Source of the DNA: Gammaproteobacteria bacterium
GTDB taxonomy: Bacteria; Pseudomonadota; Gammaproteobacteria; Steroidobacterales; Woeseiaceae
Assembly: GCA_029863305.1 (NCBI GenBank)
Contig: JAOTVR010000028.1
Coordinates: forward strand, 1 to 39,023
Direction of reading: 5' to 3'
DNA: 39,023 nt
Shown in pieces: positions 1 to 7,671 of the stretch. Every line of letters starts with the position of its first letter. Position 1 is the stretch's first letter. Under the pieces are notes generated by a model that worked only from the letters and a program-made list of their open reading frames with translations, did not search any database and was not told the origin of the DNA. The position numbers and the translations under genes are program-made.

Positions 1-329
1 GACGAGTTGGTGCCGCTGCTGCTTTTGCCGCCCTTGGCAGCAACCTCGACGGTCTCGTTGCCGTAGACGCGGCGCACATCCCTGTGCGAACGCAGATCCG
101 CAACCTGCCCGGCCGTAAGGTCCGCGGCCACCGCTGAAATCACACCGAGTTCGTGCGTAAGCTCGCCACCGTGAATCGCCACCAACGATTTCACCGCGTC
201 GAGACTCTTGCCCTGGACGATGAAGGATGCGGTCGACTCGTCCTGCAAGGCAGAGGGCGAGCGCAGTATTCCCAGCCCGGCGAGCAGGACGATACCGGCG
301 ATGATTGCTATCCTGTTGTGGTGTCTCAT
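1..329 (-). CDS. Partial secreted subtilisin-like (S8) serine protease, N-terminal prodomain only
   Basis: The gene starts at the ATG at 329 (reading left), preceded by a good ribosome binding site, GGAAGAAG, and runs off the left edge after about 109 residues. The product begins with a short basic stretch and a hydrophobic signal segment (about residues 6-22), followed by an inhibitor-I9-like propeptide. That propeptide closely resembles the one in the complete S8 protease at 7672-9369: both carry an F-I-x-x-GKS-x-DAV block, then GGE-x-THELG(V/I)I and an AVAA(D/E)L block in the same order. By family, the propeptide folds and inhibits the protease until it is exported and cleaved. The catalytic domain lies outside the window, so the triad and any C-terminal repeats cannot be checked. 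It follows the propeller-GGDEF gene after a 44-base gap and may be co-transcribed with it. Confidence 0.75.
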   Translation of the reverse strand, partial: MRHHNRIAIIAGIVLLAGLGILRSPSALQDESTASFIVQGKSLDAVKSLVAIHGGELTHELGVISAVAADLTAGQVADLRSHRDVRRVYGNETVEVAAKGGKSSSGTNS

Positions 330-373
330 AATCTTCTTCCCAAATAATTCTGGATGCTCATTTGTCACATTGA

Positions 374-3300
374 TCAACCCGCGACATCGATCGTTCTGAG
401 TACCTGCTCGTTGTCATTCGCTGAGCCATGTCGCCTCAGGTTGCCCGTGTGGCGCGCGCGGAACAGCAGTGATGTCGGCTCCAGCGCTTCGTGGTCGAAA
501 TCGAAACTCGTCGCTGCGATACTTGGTCCCATCATGCCGACCCACGCATTGCGCTCTCGCTTCGCCTCGTACATCAGGCTGTCGGCCAGGTTAATGATCT
601 GGTCAAGACCGGAATCATCGGCCCGATTGCGGAACAGCGGATAGGCGGCGAAACCGATCGAGCAGGTCGTGCGTACTGTCTGCCCGTCGCCGAGTACGAA
701 GTTGTGCTCCGCGATCGTGGACCGAATCCGTTCTGCAAGTGCCTCGGTTTCCCCGGCGCGTGCCTGCTTGGAGATCACGACGAACTCGTCGCCGCCCCAG
801 CGGATCACGAAATCGGATTTCCGGCACGTAGCAAGGAGCAGATCGCGGAAATCGAGCAGCACCTGGTCACCGGCTGCATGGCCATACGTGTCATTGATCG
901 GCTTGAAGTTATCCATGTCAATCATCATGAACACGAGTTCCGAGTTGTCCTGGGCATTCGTGCCGTCGCGTTCGTCCTCAACCCTGCGGCGAATCGCCTC
1001 GAGGTCGCGGGACACCTCTTCAAATACGAAGCGGCGATTGCGCAGCCCCGTCAGCGGATCGCTGAGACTGCTTTCCTGCAATGCCTGATTCAGATGGCGC
1101 AGTTGCTTGTTTTTGTCGAGCAGCCTTTCGGTACGCTCATTGACCTCACGCTCCAGGCGCCGGCTGTAGTTTTCTTCGCGCTGAATCTTGCGGCGGTGGC
1201 CAAGCCAGAGGAAAGCAGCGAGTTGCACGATCAGTGCCGCGTACCCGAGATAGGCCCACCACGTATCCCACGGCGCGGCGGACACCGATACCGGAATGGC
1301 AAAACCAGCCTCATTCCAGACGCCTTCACTGTTTGCCGCCTTGACGCGCAGCAGATAGCGGCCATCGTCGAGGTCCGTATACGTTACGCGACGTCGATTC
1401 CCGAGGTCGATCCAGTCGCGGTCGAATCCCTCGAGCTTGTACATGTACCGATTCTGGTCGGGCGCTGCGAAATCGAGAGCCGCGAATTCGAACGCCACAT
1501 TGTCATCTTTCCAGCTAATCTCGACGGTTTCGTCGTCCGCCGGCAAATCCGCCTTGGTCGGATCGTTCGCGTTGAAAAAGCCGGTCAGTGCAATCAGCGG
1601 GACAGTCATATTGGCCTGAACTTGTTCAGGCTTGAACGCGTTGAAACCGTTGTGCCCGCCAAAAAACATCTCGCCTCGCGGACTACGATAGTGCGCACCA
1701 AAATTGAATTCTTCCGATTGCAGGCCGTCTTTGCGATGCAGATTTTTGATTTCTCCGGACTCGGGGTTAAAGCGACTGATTCCGTAATTGGTGCTCATCC
1801 ACAGCCAGCCGGCATCGTCGAATTGCACGCCGTATACAACGTCGTTGGACAGGCCGTCGTTCTGTGAGACGTTGGCAAAATGGATCTCCGCAGGCTCGCG
1901 AACATTGCCGACGACCCGGTCGAGACCGCCACCGTGTGTGCCGACCCAAACTGTCCCTGCTACATCAACACTGATCGAGTAGACGGTATCTGCCGCCAGC
2001 GTCTTCGGATCCTCCGGGTCGTGGCTGAAGTGGTAAAACTCTTCCGTGGTCGGATTGAACAGATTCAGGCCGCCACCCTCGGTACCAATCCAGATTTGCC
2101 CGGTCTGATCTTCCGCGATGCTCGTTATTCTGTCGCTGCTCAATGATGTCGGGTTCGCTGGATCAGCATTGAAACGCGTGAATTCCTGTGTTGCCGGATC
2201 GAAGCGGCTGACGCCGCCGCCGAAGGTACCAACCCAAACGCGCCCTGCACTGTCCTCGAACATTGTCATGATGCCGTTGGCACTGAGGCTGGCCTCGTCC
2301 GCGGGGTCGTGTTTGAAAGTGCGGTTCTCTCCCGTTTTGGGATCAAGGCGATCGATGCCGGCTGTCATGGTGCCAACCCAGATCCTGCCCGCGCGGTCCT
2401 GCATCAGGCTCATCACGCGATCGTCGCCGATTCGGTAAGCGCTGGACGGATCGTTTCTGTAACGGACGATGTCGCCACTCGCACGATCCATCGCGTTCAG
2501 CCCGTCGCCGAACGTGCCTACCCAGAGTGTGCCCGCATCGTCTTCGACAAAAGACGTGACGTTCGGCTGGCGCTCCGCGCTGGCGGTGATTTCCTTCGCG
2601 GGCTCAAATCCGTATGACCAGGTCCGGGGGTTCCACTTATTGAGGCCCTGAGTCTTCGTGCCGATCCACAAAAGGCCGCTGCGGTCTTCGTAGATTGTCG
2701 TAATGTCGTTGCCACCGAGACTCGATGCGTCGCCGCTGTCGTGTGCATACCGAACCGCCGCGCCGGACGCATGATCGATGAGGTTGAGTCCCAGCGTGGT
2801 GCCCGCCCACAAGCGGCCATCTCTGTCCTTGAACAGCACTGACACACGATTGCTCGAAATCGTTGTTGCATCCTCCGGTACATGCACGAAATGTTCAAAA
2901 GTCCTGCCGTTCGCGTTGAGACGGGCGATACCACCGCCGTCACTTCCGACCCAGATGCTGCCGTCCGCGTCCTCGACAATCGCACGAACGCTGTGTTCGT
3001 CCAGCGACGAGCTTTCGTCCGGGTCATGTGTGAAGGTGAAGACTTCGATCGTCTTTGTATTGACTCGCGACAATCCGTGATCGCCACCCGCCCACAGGTT
3101 GTTGTTCGAATCCTGAAAAAGTGCGTAGACGTTGACCGGCACATCGCCGCTCTGGCCAAACCGGACGCGCGTGAATACACCGGTGGCTGGATCCAGGCGA
3201 TCGAGGCCCGCGCCACGCGTAGCGATCCAGATCGCGCCGCTGTCGTCGATGAGTATGCGACGCACGATATTGCTCGAGATGCTGTCGCTGTTCGCGGCAT

Positions 3301-3718
3301 CGTGGCGAAATGCCGAAAAGCGATTCGTCGTGCGATCGAATTTCACCAGACCACCACCATTGGTTGCAATCCAGAGATTGCCGGTGCGATCTTCTTCGAT
3401 GTCGAATATGAAGTCGCTGCTCAGTGAATCCGGATTGCCGCGCTCCCGCCTGAACACCTCGAATTCGTAACCGTCATAACGATTAAGGCCGTTCTCGGTG
3501 CCAATCCAGAGCATGCCCCTGGAGTCCTGCAGGACAGATAAAACGGTGCTTTGCGAAAGCCCGTCGTCAAGCGTAACGTGGTCGAAGCGCATCGGATGGT
3601 GATCGCTGGTGCCTGCGAAGACGACGGTCGACACACCGACTGACAGGATCAACGCCACTAACAGGTAAGCAACTAATCGCATGCCCTGCTTCCTGGGCTC
3701 GTTGGAATACTGTGTCAT
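374..3718 (-). CDS. Membrane sensor diguanylate cyclase: two Reg_prop beta-propellers, Y_Y_Y domain, TM, GGDEF
   Basis: A 1114-residue protein starting at the ATG at 3718 behind AGGTGA. An N-terminal signal/anchor (about 13-35) is followed by 14 repeats of the D-x-x-G-x-(L/I/V)W-(I/V)GT-x-x-GGL-x-R type, enough for two seven-bladed propellers (about 45-730). A Y_Y_Y domain (about 745-810), one membrane helix (about 820-841), a coiled coil and a GGDEF domain (from about 887) complete it. The active-site GGDEF (975-979) is intact, and an RxxD inhibitory site (966-969) sits five residues before it, as in product-inhibited diguanylate cyclases. By family, the propellers and Y_Y_Y form a periplasmic sensor; here the output is c-di-GMP synthesis instead of the histidine kinase usual in hybrid two-component systems. 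The ligand is unknown. A CRP-type site lies about 125 bases upstream. Confidence 0.93.
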   Translation of the reverse strand: MTQYSNEPRKQGMRLVAYLLVALILSVGVSTVVFAGTSDHHPMRFDHVTLDDGLSQSTVLSVLQDSRGMLWIGTENGLNRYDGYEFEVFRRERGNPDSLSSDFIFDIEEDRTGNLWIATNGGGLVKFDRTTNRFSAFRHDAANSDSISSNIVRRILIDDSGAIWIATRGAGLDRLDPATGVFTRVRFGQSGDVPVNVYALFQDSNNNLWAGGDHGLSRVNTKTIEVFTFTHDPDESSSLDEHSVRAIVEDADGSIWVGSDGGGIARLNANGRTFEHFVHVPEDATTISSNRVSVLFKDRDGRLWAGTTLGLNLIDHASGAAVRYAHDSGDASSLGGNDITTIYEDRSGLLWIGTKTQGLNKWNPRTWSYGFEPAKEITASAERQPNVTSFVEDDAGTLWVGTFGDGLNAMDRASGDIVRYRNDPSSAYRIGDDRVMSLMQDRAGRIWVGTMTAGIDRLDPKTGENRTFKHDPADEASLSANGIMTMFEDSAGRVWVGTFGGGVSRFDPATQEFTRFNADPANPTSLSSDRITSIAEDQTGQIWIGTEGGGLNLFNPTTEEFYHFSHDPEDPKTLAADTVYSISVDVAGTVWVGTHGGGLDRVVGNVREPAEIHFANVSQNDGLSNDVVYGVQFDDAGWLWMSTNYGISRFNPESGEIKNLHRKDGLQSEEFNFGAHYRSPRGEMFFGGHNGFNAFKPEQVQANMTVPLIALTGFFNANDPTKADLPADDETVEISWKDDNVAFEFAALDFAAPDQNRYMYKLEGFDRDWIDLGNRRRVTYTDLDDGRYLLRVKAANSEGVWNEAGFAIPVSVSAAPWDTWWAYLGYAALIVQLAAFLWLGHRRKIQREENYSRRLEREVNERTERLLDKNKQLRHLNQALQESSLSDPLTGLRNRRFVFEEVSRDLEAIRRRVEDERDGTNAQDNSELVFMMIDMDNFKPINDTYGHAAGDQVLLDFRDLLLATCRKSDFVIRWGGDEFVVISKQARAGETEALAERIRSTIAEHNFVLGDGQTVRTTCSIGFAAYPLFRNRADDSGLDQIINLADSLMYEAKRERNAWVGMMGPSIAATSFDFDHEALEPTSLLFRARHTGNLRRHGSANDNEQVLRTIDVAG

Positions 3719-3765
3719 AAATCACCTGCAACGGGTCGTCCCGACATGGCGTGACCTCCCTGTTT

Positions 3766-3771
3766 GTTATA
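3766..3771 (-). promoter_or_regulatory. Possible -10 element (TATAAC) for the propeller-GGDEF gene
   Basis: Read on the minus strand the hexamer is TATAAC, about 48 bases before the start codon. There is no good -35, which would fit an activator-dependent promoter given the CRP-type site upstream. The call rests on the hexamer alone. Confidence 0.3.
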
Positions 3772-3836
3772 GGGGACATTAAGGACTTTTCCGGCTGATC
3801 AGGCGTTGATAGCTGCACGCGGCGGCGGCGGCCAAT

Positions 3837-3852
3837 TGTGAACTGCGTCACA
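3837..3852 (-). promoter_or_regulatory. Perfect CRP-type binding site (TGTGA-N6-TCACA)
   Basis: The sequence TGTGA ACTGCG TCACA matches both half-sites of the CRP/Clp/Vfr consensus exactly. It lies in the 161-base gap upstream of the propeller-GGDEF gene, with its centre about 126 bases before the start codon. It directly abuts a TAAC-N6-GTTA dyad (3853-3866). The same pair of elements recurs upstream of the S8 protease at 9458-9487. Confidence 0.7.
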
Positions 3853-3866
3853 TAACGAGCTGGTTA
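3853..3866. promoter_or_regulatory. TAAC-N6-GTTA dyad abutting the CRP-type site
   Basis: TAACGAGCTGGTTA is a palindrome with one mismatched pair. With the TCACA half-site before it and AAAT after it, it matches the region at 9469-9490 at 17 of 22 positions, which suggests a second regulator site or a jointly inherited promoter block. The regulator is unknown. Confidence 0.4.
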
Positions 3867-3879
3867 AATCGCGGTGAAA

Positions 3880-5769
3880 CTAGGGCGTTGCCGGCATTTT
3901 CAGGAGGGCAGCGAAGGCATCCGCTGCAACTGCTTTGGACACGAGAAACCCCTGAAAAGTGTCGCATCCGAGCTTCTTCAGGATAGACAGTTGCTCTGCA
4001 GTCTCGACGCCTTCGGCAATGACCTCGAGATTGAGCCGCTGTCCGAGCGCGACCATGGCGGATGTGATGGCCTCGTCCTTGTGGTTTACCGTGAGACCCG
4101 CGACATAGGATTGGTCAATCTTCAGTACATCTATGGGCAAATCCTTGAGGTACGCGATAGCGGAATCGCCGGTCCCGAAATCATCCACGGATAACCGAAT
4201 GCCGAGTTTCTTGATCTCGACCAGCTGACTGATCACGTCGTAGTCACCCGAGAGCACGCCGCGCTCGCTGATCTCGAGTTCGAGACAGGCAGGATCCAGA
4301 TCGTGTCGTTCGAGAATGCGCTTGATCGAATCAGCGAAGCCGGCACTGATGAGCTGTACCTTGGCGACATTGACGCAGATGTGCGGCAACGCGATGCCGA
4401 CCCGATGCCACGCCTTGAGTTGCCGGCAAGCTTCGTCCAGGACGTATGCGCCGATTCGAATCATTAACCCCGATTCTTCTGCGATTGGCACGAACTCGGT
4501 TGGCGGGATAAAACTGCCATCCTCCTGTGGCCAACGCAGTAATGCTTCGGCAGCGACAACGTGGCTGCCATCCATTGCCGTTATTGGCTGGTAGACCAAC
4601 TTCAAATCGTCGCGGTCGAGTGCCTCATGCAGCATGTTTTCGATACGCAGCTTCCGCGCTGCGGCTGCGTCAGTTTCGGCACAATAATACTTGAACCCGC
4701 CGCCCCGGCTCTGGGCATCGCGCATTGCATTGTCGGCCCGCTGTAGCAGACTGTCTGCGTCATCGGCATCCTGCGGATACAGGGCAACGCCGAGGCACGC
4801 GGACAGATAAACAGTCTGCCCGGACACCTGGATCGGTTGTGACAGCGTGTCGAGCAGCTGGTTATGAAGTACTCGCAGTTCTTCGTCATCATTGCTGCAA
4901 GTCAGCATCAGTCCGAATCGAAACTGATCCAGGCTGGCGGCTGCTGCGGTTCGCAGACCATTCATTTCCCGGCGCGGCGAACCCGAATGACGCAGGCATT
5001 CGGCCAGATTGTGGCCGATCTGCGTGAGCACGTTGTCGGCCTTCTCCTGGCCCATTGCCTCTATCACCAGACGAAAACGCGTGAAGCCGATGACGAACAC
5101 CGCCAACTTTGTTCCGTCGCGATCAACCGCGTGCATACCACGCTTCAACAGGCCGATGAACTTCGTCTTGTTTGGCAGACCGGTGACGGGCTCGAAAGAT
5201 TCCCGGCTCCTCAGTTGCTGACGCGCTGCGTCGGCAAGTGTCAGGGCTTTCGTCAACGAGTCCCTGCTGTCCGCCAACTGTTTTTCCATAGCGATTTGAC
5301 GCGACGCGTGCCGCGCCCGGCGACTGATCAGCTCCCACTCGTAGGGTTTGCGAACGACATCGAAAACCTCTGCTTCGAGTGCAGCGGCGGTTTCCCTGCT
5401 GCTCGCGCACATTACGATAATCGGCGCAGCGAGGTCTGCCGCATCAGCGAGTGCGCTGAAAACAGGAACCCCTGTGGCATCTTGCAGGCCGGCCTCGACG
5501 ATGATCACGTCCGGAGTCCTGGCGCGCGCAATGTCGAGACCATTGACGGGATCGGGCGGGACACAGGTTTTCAGCCCCGCCTGCGTGAGCCAGCGCTGGC
5601 CCCACTTTTGCGCGGAATTATCACGGCACAGTAACAAGGCCGAACCAGTGTCATCCTCGAAAGCATCATTAGCCGGATTCGTCGGCATCGACAGCTTTTT
5701 GATCGTCTGCGTCAGGTCGAGTTGACCCTCCGGCCCGCGGGATTCCGGTTTTGTTTTCGTGCCCGTCAT
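3880..5769 (-). CDS. EAL-domain c-di-GMP phosphodiesterase with pseudo-receiver and degenerate GGDEF
   Basis: A 629-residue protein with three domains: a receiver-like fold (about 43-150), a GGDEF-like domain (about 190-360) and an EAL domain (about 380-625). In the receiver the phospho-acceptor position is Glu92 (in VIIVEAG) where Asp is expected, while the conserved Lys141-Pro is kept. The GGDEF signature is replaced by LDQFR, so cyclase activity is unlikely. The EAL domain keeps EAL (408-410), the N in ICVN, the E in LEISE, DDFGTG (529-534), K in LKID, the E in AEGVE and QG, so it should hydrolyse c-di-GMP to pGpG. Its ATG overlaps the stop of the upstream gene as ATGA, implying translational coupling. 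It probably acts in the cytosol, since no membrane segment is seen. Confidence 0.9.
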   Translation of the reverse strand: MTGTKTKPESRGPEGQLDLTQTIKKLSMPTNPANDAFEDDTGSALLLCRDNSAQKWGQRWLTQAGLKTCVPPDPVNGLDIARARTPDVIIVEAGLQDATGVPVFSALADAADLAAPIIVMCASSRETAAALEAEVFDVVRKPYEWELISRRARHASRQIAMEKQLADSRDSLTKALTLADAARQQLRSRESFEPVTGLPNKTKFIGLLKRGMHAVDRDGTKLAVFVIGFTRFRLVIEAMGQEKADNVLTQIGHNLAECLRHSGSPRREMNGLRTAAAASLDQFRFGLMLTCSNDDEELRVLHNQLLDTLSQPIQVSGQTVYLSACLGVALYPQDADDADSLLQRADNAMRDAQSRGGGFKYYCAETDAAAARKLRIENMLHEALDRDDLKLVYQPITAMDGSHVVAAEALLRWPQEDGSFIPPTEFVPIAEESGLMIRIGAYVLDEACRQLKAWHRVGIALPHICVNVAKVQLISAGFADSIKRILERHDLDPACLELEISERGVLSGDYDVISQLVEIKKLGIRLSVDDFGTGDSAIAYLKDLPIDVLKIDQSYVAGLTVNHKDEAITSAMVALGQRLNLEVIAEGVETAEQLSILKKLGCDTFQGFLVSKAVAADAFAALLKMPATP

Positions 5770-7496
5770 GATCCGTATTGTCTGTCTGACCCGGTCTGGG
5801 TCGCATTGTCGAGGTATTTGAGCAACTCATCTTCAGTCAATGGCTCGCAAAACAGAAACCCCTGCAGCAGGTCGCAGTGATTCTCACGCAGAAACTGTGC
5901 CTGATCCTCCGTTTCGACCCCTTCCGCAATGACGCGCAGGCCCAAACCATGACCCAGCGCGATCGCCGCCGTGCACGCCGCTCGATCCTGTTGGCTGGTT
6001 TCGATGTTGGCGACGAAGGAATTGTCGATCTTTATGCCATCGATCCGACTGCGCGACAGGTGTGCCAGCGTGCATGCCCCGGTGCCATAATCATCGATGG
6101 TGATGCCGACACCAAGTGATTTCAATTCGTCGCACATTGCGTGTTGCTGCATCGCATCACGCGATAGCATGTACTCCTTGATTTCCAGATCGAGACCGGC
6201 CGGGTCGACACCGGTTTCGTCGAGTATCGCCCGGACCTGCCGGGCCAGATTGGCCCGCGAAAACTCCTGCCCCGACAAATTCACGGCCAGACGAACATCC
6301 ATATGACCCGCATCGCGACATCGCTGCAGTTGTTCGCAGGAGCGGCGCAGCACCCACTCGCCGATGTCGACGATCAGCCCCGTATATTCGGCAATCGTTA
6401 TGATCTTGCGGGTCGTTCGCGCACCGAGAATCGTTTCGGGCCAGCGCAACAAAGCCTCGACCGAATGCAAGGCACCTGTGCCCGCCTCCACAATGGGCAG
6501 GTAACGCAGCGTAAAGTCCTCACGTTGCAGAGCAACCCTGAGGTCGGTGGTCAGATCCTGACGCTGCAGGTTACGAAGCCGCACGGTGCCCGAATGGAAC
6601 TTGAAAGGCTCGGCACTGCTGTTTCTGGCATCTTCCATCGCCGAGATCGCGTTTTTGTACAGGGCGTCGGGATCCGTACCGTCCTGGGGAAACAACGCAA
6701 CTCCGGCGTACGCTGCAGCGACCACAGTGCGGTTGCCAACGGCTACCGGCTGTCGCAAAGCCCCAAGCAATCGCATTACAACCGCCTCCGCGTCTTCGCC
6801 ACTGTCGATACGCGGCAGAGCAATCGAGAACTGCCGAAAATCGGTTCGCGCCACAATGGAGTAGCGATCGAGATTCGTCCGCGCGGAATCATTGATACCA
6901 CGAAGCTGCATCGTGAGGCGCGATGCGAGTTCCTTCAGGAAATCGTCCTCATGACCTGCAATGAGTGCATGTCCATCGTCGTCAAACTGATCAATATGAA
7001 TACAGATAACCGCCGCCCGGCCCTCCTTGAGGCGTTGCACATCAGCAATCTTCTGCAACTCATGGTGAAAGAACTCGCGATTCGGCAGTGCAGTGATCTC
7101 GTCGGTATATGCCAGTTGCGTAATCCTGGACAGATTCGTGCTTGTCTCGGAAATATCACGAATGACCAGCAAGACACGGTCACGTCCCTGTGGAACGTAG
7201 ATGAATTCGTAGTTTCTGCCGTCGGCCGGGTTTTCGGCCTCATCGCTGTAGAATTTCCGGCTGCGAAGGGTGCGTTTTATGTGGCCACGCACTGTCTCGG
7301 CGAGTTCGGCTGGCCAGACATCGTCGATGGATGCTCGATCGAGGGCCAGGCGTTGTGAGGTGCGCAAGGAACCCGGCGTCTCGAGTACCCCACGAATGGA
7401 ACCATCACTCGATACCATCAGAACCATGTTGCCAGCTGCCGTCGATTCGTGGCGCGCTTCAATTGCGACTGAGTCCACCATCCCTAGCTTGTCCAT
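5766..7496 (-). CDS. PAS - degenerate GGDEF - EAL protein, probable c-di-GMP phosphodiesterase
   Basis: A 576-residue cytosolic protein. Residues about 20-120 form a PAS-like domain (DVWPA, LRSR, QGRDRVL) homologous to the one in the protein at 9542-11707. A GGDEF-like domain follows with the signature decayed to TDFRQF, then an EAL domain with EAL (347-349), the N of AVNLS, E of LEIKE, DDYGTG (468-473), KID, AEGVE and QG all present. Phosphodiesterase activity is therefore plausible and cyclase activity is not. The ATG at 7496 has only a weak ribosome binding site; a second Met five codons in is an alternative start. It is the first gene of a coupled pair (ATGA overlap with the next gene). 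A 9-of-10 CRP-type site lies about 75 bases upstream. Confidence 0.88.
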   Translation of the reverse strand: MDKLGMVDSVAIEARHESTAAGNMVLMVSSDGSIRGVLETPGSLRTSQRLALDRASIDDVWPAELAETVRGHIKRTLRSRKFYSDEAENPADGRNYEFIYVPQGRDRVLLVIRDISETSTNLSRITQLAYTDEITALPNREFFHHELQKIADVQRLKEGRAAVICIHIDQFDDDGHALIAGHEDDFLKELASRLTMQLRGINDSARTNLDRYSIVARTDFRQFSIALPRIDSGEDAEAVVMRLLGALRQPVAVGNRTVVAAAYAGVALFPQDGTDPDALYKNAISAMEDARNSSAEPFKFHSGTVRLRNLQRQDLTTDLRVALQREDFTLRYLPIVEAGTGALHSVEALLRWPETILGARTTRKIITIAEYTGLIVDIGEWVLRRSCEQLQRCRDAGHMDVRLAVNLSGQEFSRANLARQVRAILDETGVDPAGLDLEIKEYMLSRDAMQQHAMCDELKSLGVGITIDDYGTGACTLAHLSRSRIDGIKIDNSFVANIETSQQDRAACTAAIALGHGLGLRVIAEGVETEDQAQFLRENHCDLLQGFLFCEPLTEDELLKYLDNATQTGSDRQYGS

Positions 7497-7528
7497 TCGG
7501 TTAATAATCCGGGCGATTATCGCGCGTC

Positions 7529-7558
7529 ATATAACTCCGCGTCATTTATCTTTGCCAA
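7529..7558 (-). promoter_or_regulatory. Candidate sigma70 promoter for the coupled EAL pair
   Basis: On the minus strand TTGGCA (7558-7553) and TTATAT (7534-7529) are separated by 18 bases, 33 bases before the ATG at 7496. The CRP-type site at 7562-7577 lies just upstream of the -35. The match is fair and no start site is known. Confidence 0.35.
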
Positions 7559-7561
7559 GAC

Positions 7562-7577
7562 TGCGACACGCCTCACA
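7562..7577 (-). promoter_or_regulatory. Near-perfect CRP-type site (9 of 10 half-site bases)
   Basis: Read on the minus strand it is TGTGA GGCGTG TCGCA. It sits just upstream of the candidate -35 of the EAL pair, close to the position expected for an activator that touches RNA polymerase. One half-site base deviates from consensus. Confidence 0.5.
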
Positions 7578-7618
7578 ATATGCTTTATGCAGTGCTCAGG
7601 AATAACGACATTTGGTCC

Positions 7619-7648
7619 AAAAAAAAGCGCCCCTGTTTCCAGGGGCGC
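7619..7648 (-). terminator. Rho-independent terminator of the S8 protease gene
   Basis: A perfect nine-base stem (GCGCCCCTG paired with CAGGGGCGC) with a four-base loop is followed on the minus strand by eight T residues. It begins 23 bases after the protease stop codon and separates that gene from the EAL pair. It is the clearest terminator in the window. Confidence 0.92.
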
Positions 7649-7671
7649 CTTCGGTCTCCGTGCAGTGTGTC

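Noticed and set aside
370..377. FNR-type site (TTGATCAA here and at 9400-9407)
   Set aside because: FNR sites need four bases between TTGAT and ATCAA; here the arms overlap, so the FNR assignment fails.
491..1867. Long open plus-strand frame of 458 codons
   Set aside because: It is antisense to the propeller-GGDEF gene, whose motifs are clear; high GC opens long shadow frames, and its translation shows no domain.
6303..7358. Plus-strand open frame of 351 codons
   Set aside because: Antisense to the PAS-GGDEF-EAL gene with no ribosome binding site and no recognisable domain.
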